Source: Lachnospiraceae bacterium UBA7199
GTDB lineage: Bacteria; Bacillota; Clostridia; Lachnospirales; Lachnospiraceae
Direction: 5' to 3'
Length of the DNA: 7,081 nucleotides
Assembly (NCBI GenBank): GCA_002490775.1
Contig: DKUR01000093.1
Location: forward strand, 14,881 to 21,961
Part shown: piece after piece, positions 4,960 to 7,081 of the stretch
Layout of the letters: each line of letters begins with the position of its first letter
Numbering within the stretch: position 1 is the stretch's first letter
Notes under the pieces: generated by a model
What the model was told of the DNA's origin: nothing
Seen by the model: the letters and a program-made list of their open reading frames with translations, nothing else
Databases searched by the model: none
Program-made: the position numbers and the translations under genes

Positions 4960-5838
4960 ATGTATGAATTAGTGCAGGTTAGTGAGAAATGTTATTACAT
5001 AAATTGCCCGGCAAAGATTGGAGTTTATGTGGCGGATAAGGATAATGTCTATTTGATTGACAGCGGGAATGATAAGGATGCAGGGAGAAAGGTTAGACAG
5101 ATTTTGGATAAAAATGGCTGGAGCTTGACAGCCATACTAAATACTCATTCCAACGCAGATCATATTGGTGGAAACAAATACCTGCAGGGACAGACAGGAT
5201 GTAAGATTTATTCCAGCGGCATAGAAGCGGCATTTATAAAGCATCCGGTATTAGAGCCATCTTTTCTATATGGCGGTTATCCCTGTAAGGATTTGCAGCA
5301 TAAGTTTCTGATGGCTCAGGAAAGTGATGTGACAGATTTTTCAGACGAAAGTTTTCCGAAAGAACTTGAGATAATTCCCCTGCCGGGGCATTTCTTTAAC
5401 ATGGTAGGATTTCGTATGCCGGACGACGTGGTATTTCTTGCAGACTGTATTAGCAGCAGGGATACGCTGGATAAATATGGCGTTTCTTTCATCTATGATG
5501 TTGGAGCCTATCTGGAAACACTGGATATGGTGGAAAAGATGGAAGCCGCCATATTCGTTCCTGCTCATGCGGAAGCCTCTGCTGATGTGAAGGAACTTGT
5601 TCGTTACAACAAAGATAAGGTACAGAACATCGCAGAAAGGATTTTATCTATCTGTAAAGAGCCGGTCAGCTTTGAGCGTATTTTGCAGGAAGTGTTTAAA
5701 GGATATGGACTTTCCATGAATTTTGAACAGTATGTATTGGTTGGCAGCACAGTGCGCTCTTACCTTTCATGGATGAAGGATACAGGGAAATTGTCAGTTG
5801 CATTTCAGGATAGTATGCTGTTGTGGCAGAAGATATAG
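4960..5838 (+). CDS. Metallo-beta-lactamase-fold hydrolase with Asn in the HxHxDH motif
   Basis: The protein has 292 residues from the ATG at 4960, preceded by GGAGG (4944-4948) at a slightly long 11-nt spacing. An upstream in-frame GTG at 4936 lies before that site and is disfavoured. The MBL fold is clear: VYLIDSG (30-36), motif THSNADHIGGN (62-72), PLPGH (140-144), FLADC (159-163) and VPAHAE (200-205). The metal ligands expected are H63, D67, H68, H144, D162 and H203. The second His of H-x-H-x-D-H is N65, leaving one metal site altered. A C-terminal helical extension (about 215-292) resembles the winged-helix tail seen in glyoxalase-II/LACTB2-like MBL proteins. The protein is cytoplasmic, with no signal peptide; the likely reaction is hydrolysis of a thioester or similar ester, with substrate unknown. 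It may be co-transcribed with the SIR2-like gene 43 bases downstream. Confidence 0.87.
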   Translation: MYELVQVSEKCYYINCPAKIGVYVADKDNVYLIDSGNDKDAGRKVRQILDKNGWSLTAILNTHSNADHIGGNKYLQGQTGCKIYSSGIEAAFIKHPVLEPSFLYGGYPCKDLQHKFLMAQESDVTDFSDESFPKELEIIPLPGHFFNMVGFRMPDDVVFLADCISSRDTLDKYGVSFIYDVGAYLETLDMVEKMEAAIFVPAHAEASADVKELVRYNKDKVQNIAERILSICKEPVSFERILQEVFKGYGLSMNFEQYVLVGSTVRSYLSWMKDTGKLSVAFQDSMLLWQKI

Positions 5839-5881
5839 GGAACTTTATCGGAGAACCGGAAGTGTACGGAAGGAGATACAA

Positions 5882-7081
5882 ATGAGTTATGAGGAACTGA
5901 GTTTAAAAGGATTTATATATGAAATGAAAGAAGTGTCAAGTGGTCCTCATCCAAGAAAGTTTTGTTTTGTACTAGGGGCAGGTGCATCGATCTCTTCTGG
6001 AATAAAATCTGGGCAGGAACTGGTTACAATATGGGACGCAGAGCTTCAGCTAAGAAATGAAAAAGCGCACATAAAGTGGAAAGAAGATTTAAACATAACG
6101 GAAGAGAATAAGTACAGTTTTTACAGCAAGTTTTATGAAAGACGTTTTCAAAGGCAGCCGGTGGATGGATATAATTATTTGGAAAAATTAATGGAACATG
6201 CCAGACCAAGCATTGGATATGTCATGCTTTCTCATTTATTGACGAAGACACAACATAATGTTGTGATAACAACTAATTTTGACCATTTGACGGAAGATGC
6301 TGTGAATTATTATGAGCAAAAAATTCCTTTAGTTATAGGGCATGAATCTTTAGCTCATTATGTTACCAAACAGATATCAAGACCTACTATAATAAAAATA
6401 CATAGAGATCTTTTATTTGATCCAAGGAACAGAACAGATGAGCTGGAAATGCTTCATGATAATTGGAAAAAGGCATTAGGAGAGATTTTTTCGGGGTATC
6501 ATCCGGTTTTTATTGGATATGCAGGTAATGATAACAGCCTTATGGATTTTTTAATTGATAATAGTGAAAAATTTTTAAATAATGAATGGTTATTTCCATA
6601 CTGGATGATTTATAAAAAGGACAATGTACATGGAAAGGTATTGGAGTTTTTGGAAAAGACGGAGGGATATTTAATCAAGCATAATGGGTTTGACAAAGTG
6701 ATGTGTTTTATGGGGAAGGCATTTGGTTGCAAACTGCCATCCAAAGAAACTTTTTTGGATGATGCAGAAGAACGTTTTCAGATGTTGTCCAATTCTATGG
6801 ATAGATTTACTGAGATATCATTAGGGGGAAAAGAGTTTGAACAGGGGAAAAATGTAGAAGATAAAACAGAAAAAGGAGGGATTAGTCAAGTTATTGAGAA
6901 GATTACAAATCAGGCGGTTCAGCAACGGTTATATAGAAAGATTATCATATTATGTAATAGTAGTAGATATGAAGAAGCGTGGGAGATAGAAAAGCAGTTG
7001 ATAAAATTGAATGCAAAAAATTCCCGATATCATGATATTATGGGAGTTACCCTGCGCAAAATGAAGAGATATGAAGAAGCG
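5882..7081 (+). CDS. SIR2-like NADase domain with C-terminal TPR repeats, probable anti-phage defence protein (3' end missing)
   Basis: The frame gives 400 residues without a stop and runs off the window. The ATG at 5882 follows AGGAG (5871-5875) with a 6-nt spacer. Residues 26-300 form a SIR2-like Rossmann domain: FVLGAGASISSG (29-40) is the dinucleotide-binding loop, VVITTNFDHLTEDA (127-140) carries the conserved Asn132, KIHRDL (172-177) carries His174, and FIGYAGNDNSL (210-220) is the typical second ribose-site motif. In defence proteins such as ThsA and DSR2 the equivalent Asn and His are needed to cleave NAD+. Residues 300-340 are a charged linker. From about 345 on, alpha-helical repeats begin: RYEEA at 362-366 recurs at 396-400, exactly 34 residues later, the TPR period. 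The inferred role is abortive infection, in which the TPRs sense a phage trigger and SIR2 depletes NAD+. The gene is visibly more AT-rich than the MATE operon, which suits horizontal transfer. There is no signal peptide or membrane segment. Confidence 0.85.
   Translation, partial: MSYEELSLKGFIYEMKEVSSGPHPRKFCFVLGAGASISSGIKSGQELVTIWDAELQLRNEKAHIKWKEDLNITEENKYSFYSKFYERRFQRQPVDGYNYLEKLMEHARPSIGYVMLSHLLTKTQHNVVITTNFDHLTEDAVNYYEQKIPLVIGHESLAHYVTKQISRPTIIKIHRDLLFDPRNRTDELEMLHDNWKKALGEIFSGYHPVFIGYAGNDNSLMDFLIDNSEKFLNNEWLFPYWMIYKKDNVHGKVLEFLEKTEGYLIKHNGFDKVMCFMGKAFGCKLPSKETFLDDAEERFQMLSNSMDRFTEISLGGKEFEQGKNVEDKTEKGGISQVIEKITNQAVQQRLYRKIIILCNSSRYEEAWEIEKQLIKLNAKNSRYHDIMGVTLRKMKRYEEA

Overview
The window looks like a chromosomal segment from a low-to-mid GC Firmicute, probably a gut clostridium of the Lachnospiraceae type. 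This is inferred from strong purine-rich Shine-Dalgarno sites, consensus sigma-A promoters, a PerR-like Fur protein, a MarR/MATE cassette and a DUF134-NifX protein. No rRNA, tRNA, CRISPR array, transposase or integrase was found.

Layout. Positions 1-598 are on the minus strand. A PerR-type peroxide/metal regulator is followed by the 5' end of a QueD/6-pyruvoyl-tetrahydropterin-synthase-like gene that leaves the window; both are probably read from one consensus promoter upstream of perR. Positions 599-989 form a divergent intergenic region. It holds that promoter, an orphan ribosome-binding site with an 11-codon frame, and the plus-strand promoter of a drug-efflux operon with two perfect 14-bp palindromes. 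Positions 990-2991 are that operon: a MarR regulator, a cytidylate-kinase-like gene cut to its first third, and a full-length MATE transporter. The MarR protein probably represses its own operon by binding the two palindromes.

Positions 3205-3987 encode a single protein joining DUF134 (HTH-like) to a NifX/NifB-type domain with a His/Cys-rich tail. It has its own promoter and a clear intrinsic terminator. Positions 4259-4663 encode a small membrane-anchored protein resembling DUF3221/YobA, followed by a start-less remnant frame. Positions 4960-5838 encode a metallo-beta-lactamase-fold protein in which one classical histidine ligand is asparagine.

Positions 5882-7081 hold the most notable gene. 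It is an AT-rich, incomplete reading frame for a SIR2-like NADase domain followed by TPR repeats, an architecture typical of anti-phage abortive-infection proteins. The gene is open to the window edge with no stop codon, so its C-terminus and any partner genes lie outside. It starts 43 bases after the MBL gene with no visible terminator, so co-transcription is possible. The right end may therefore be the edge of a defence or accessory island; this is inference.
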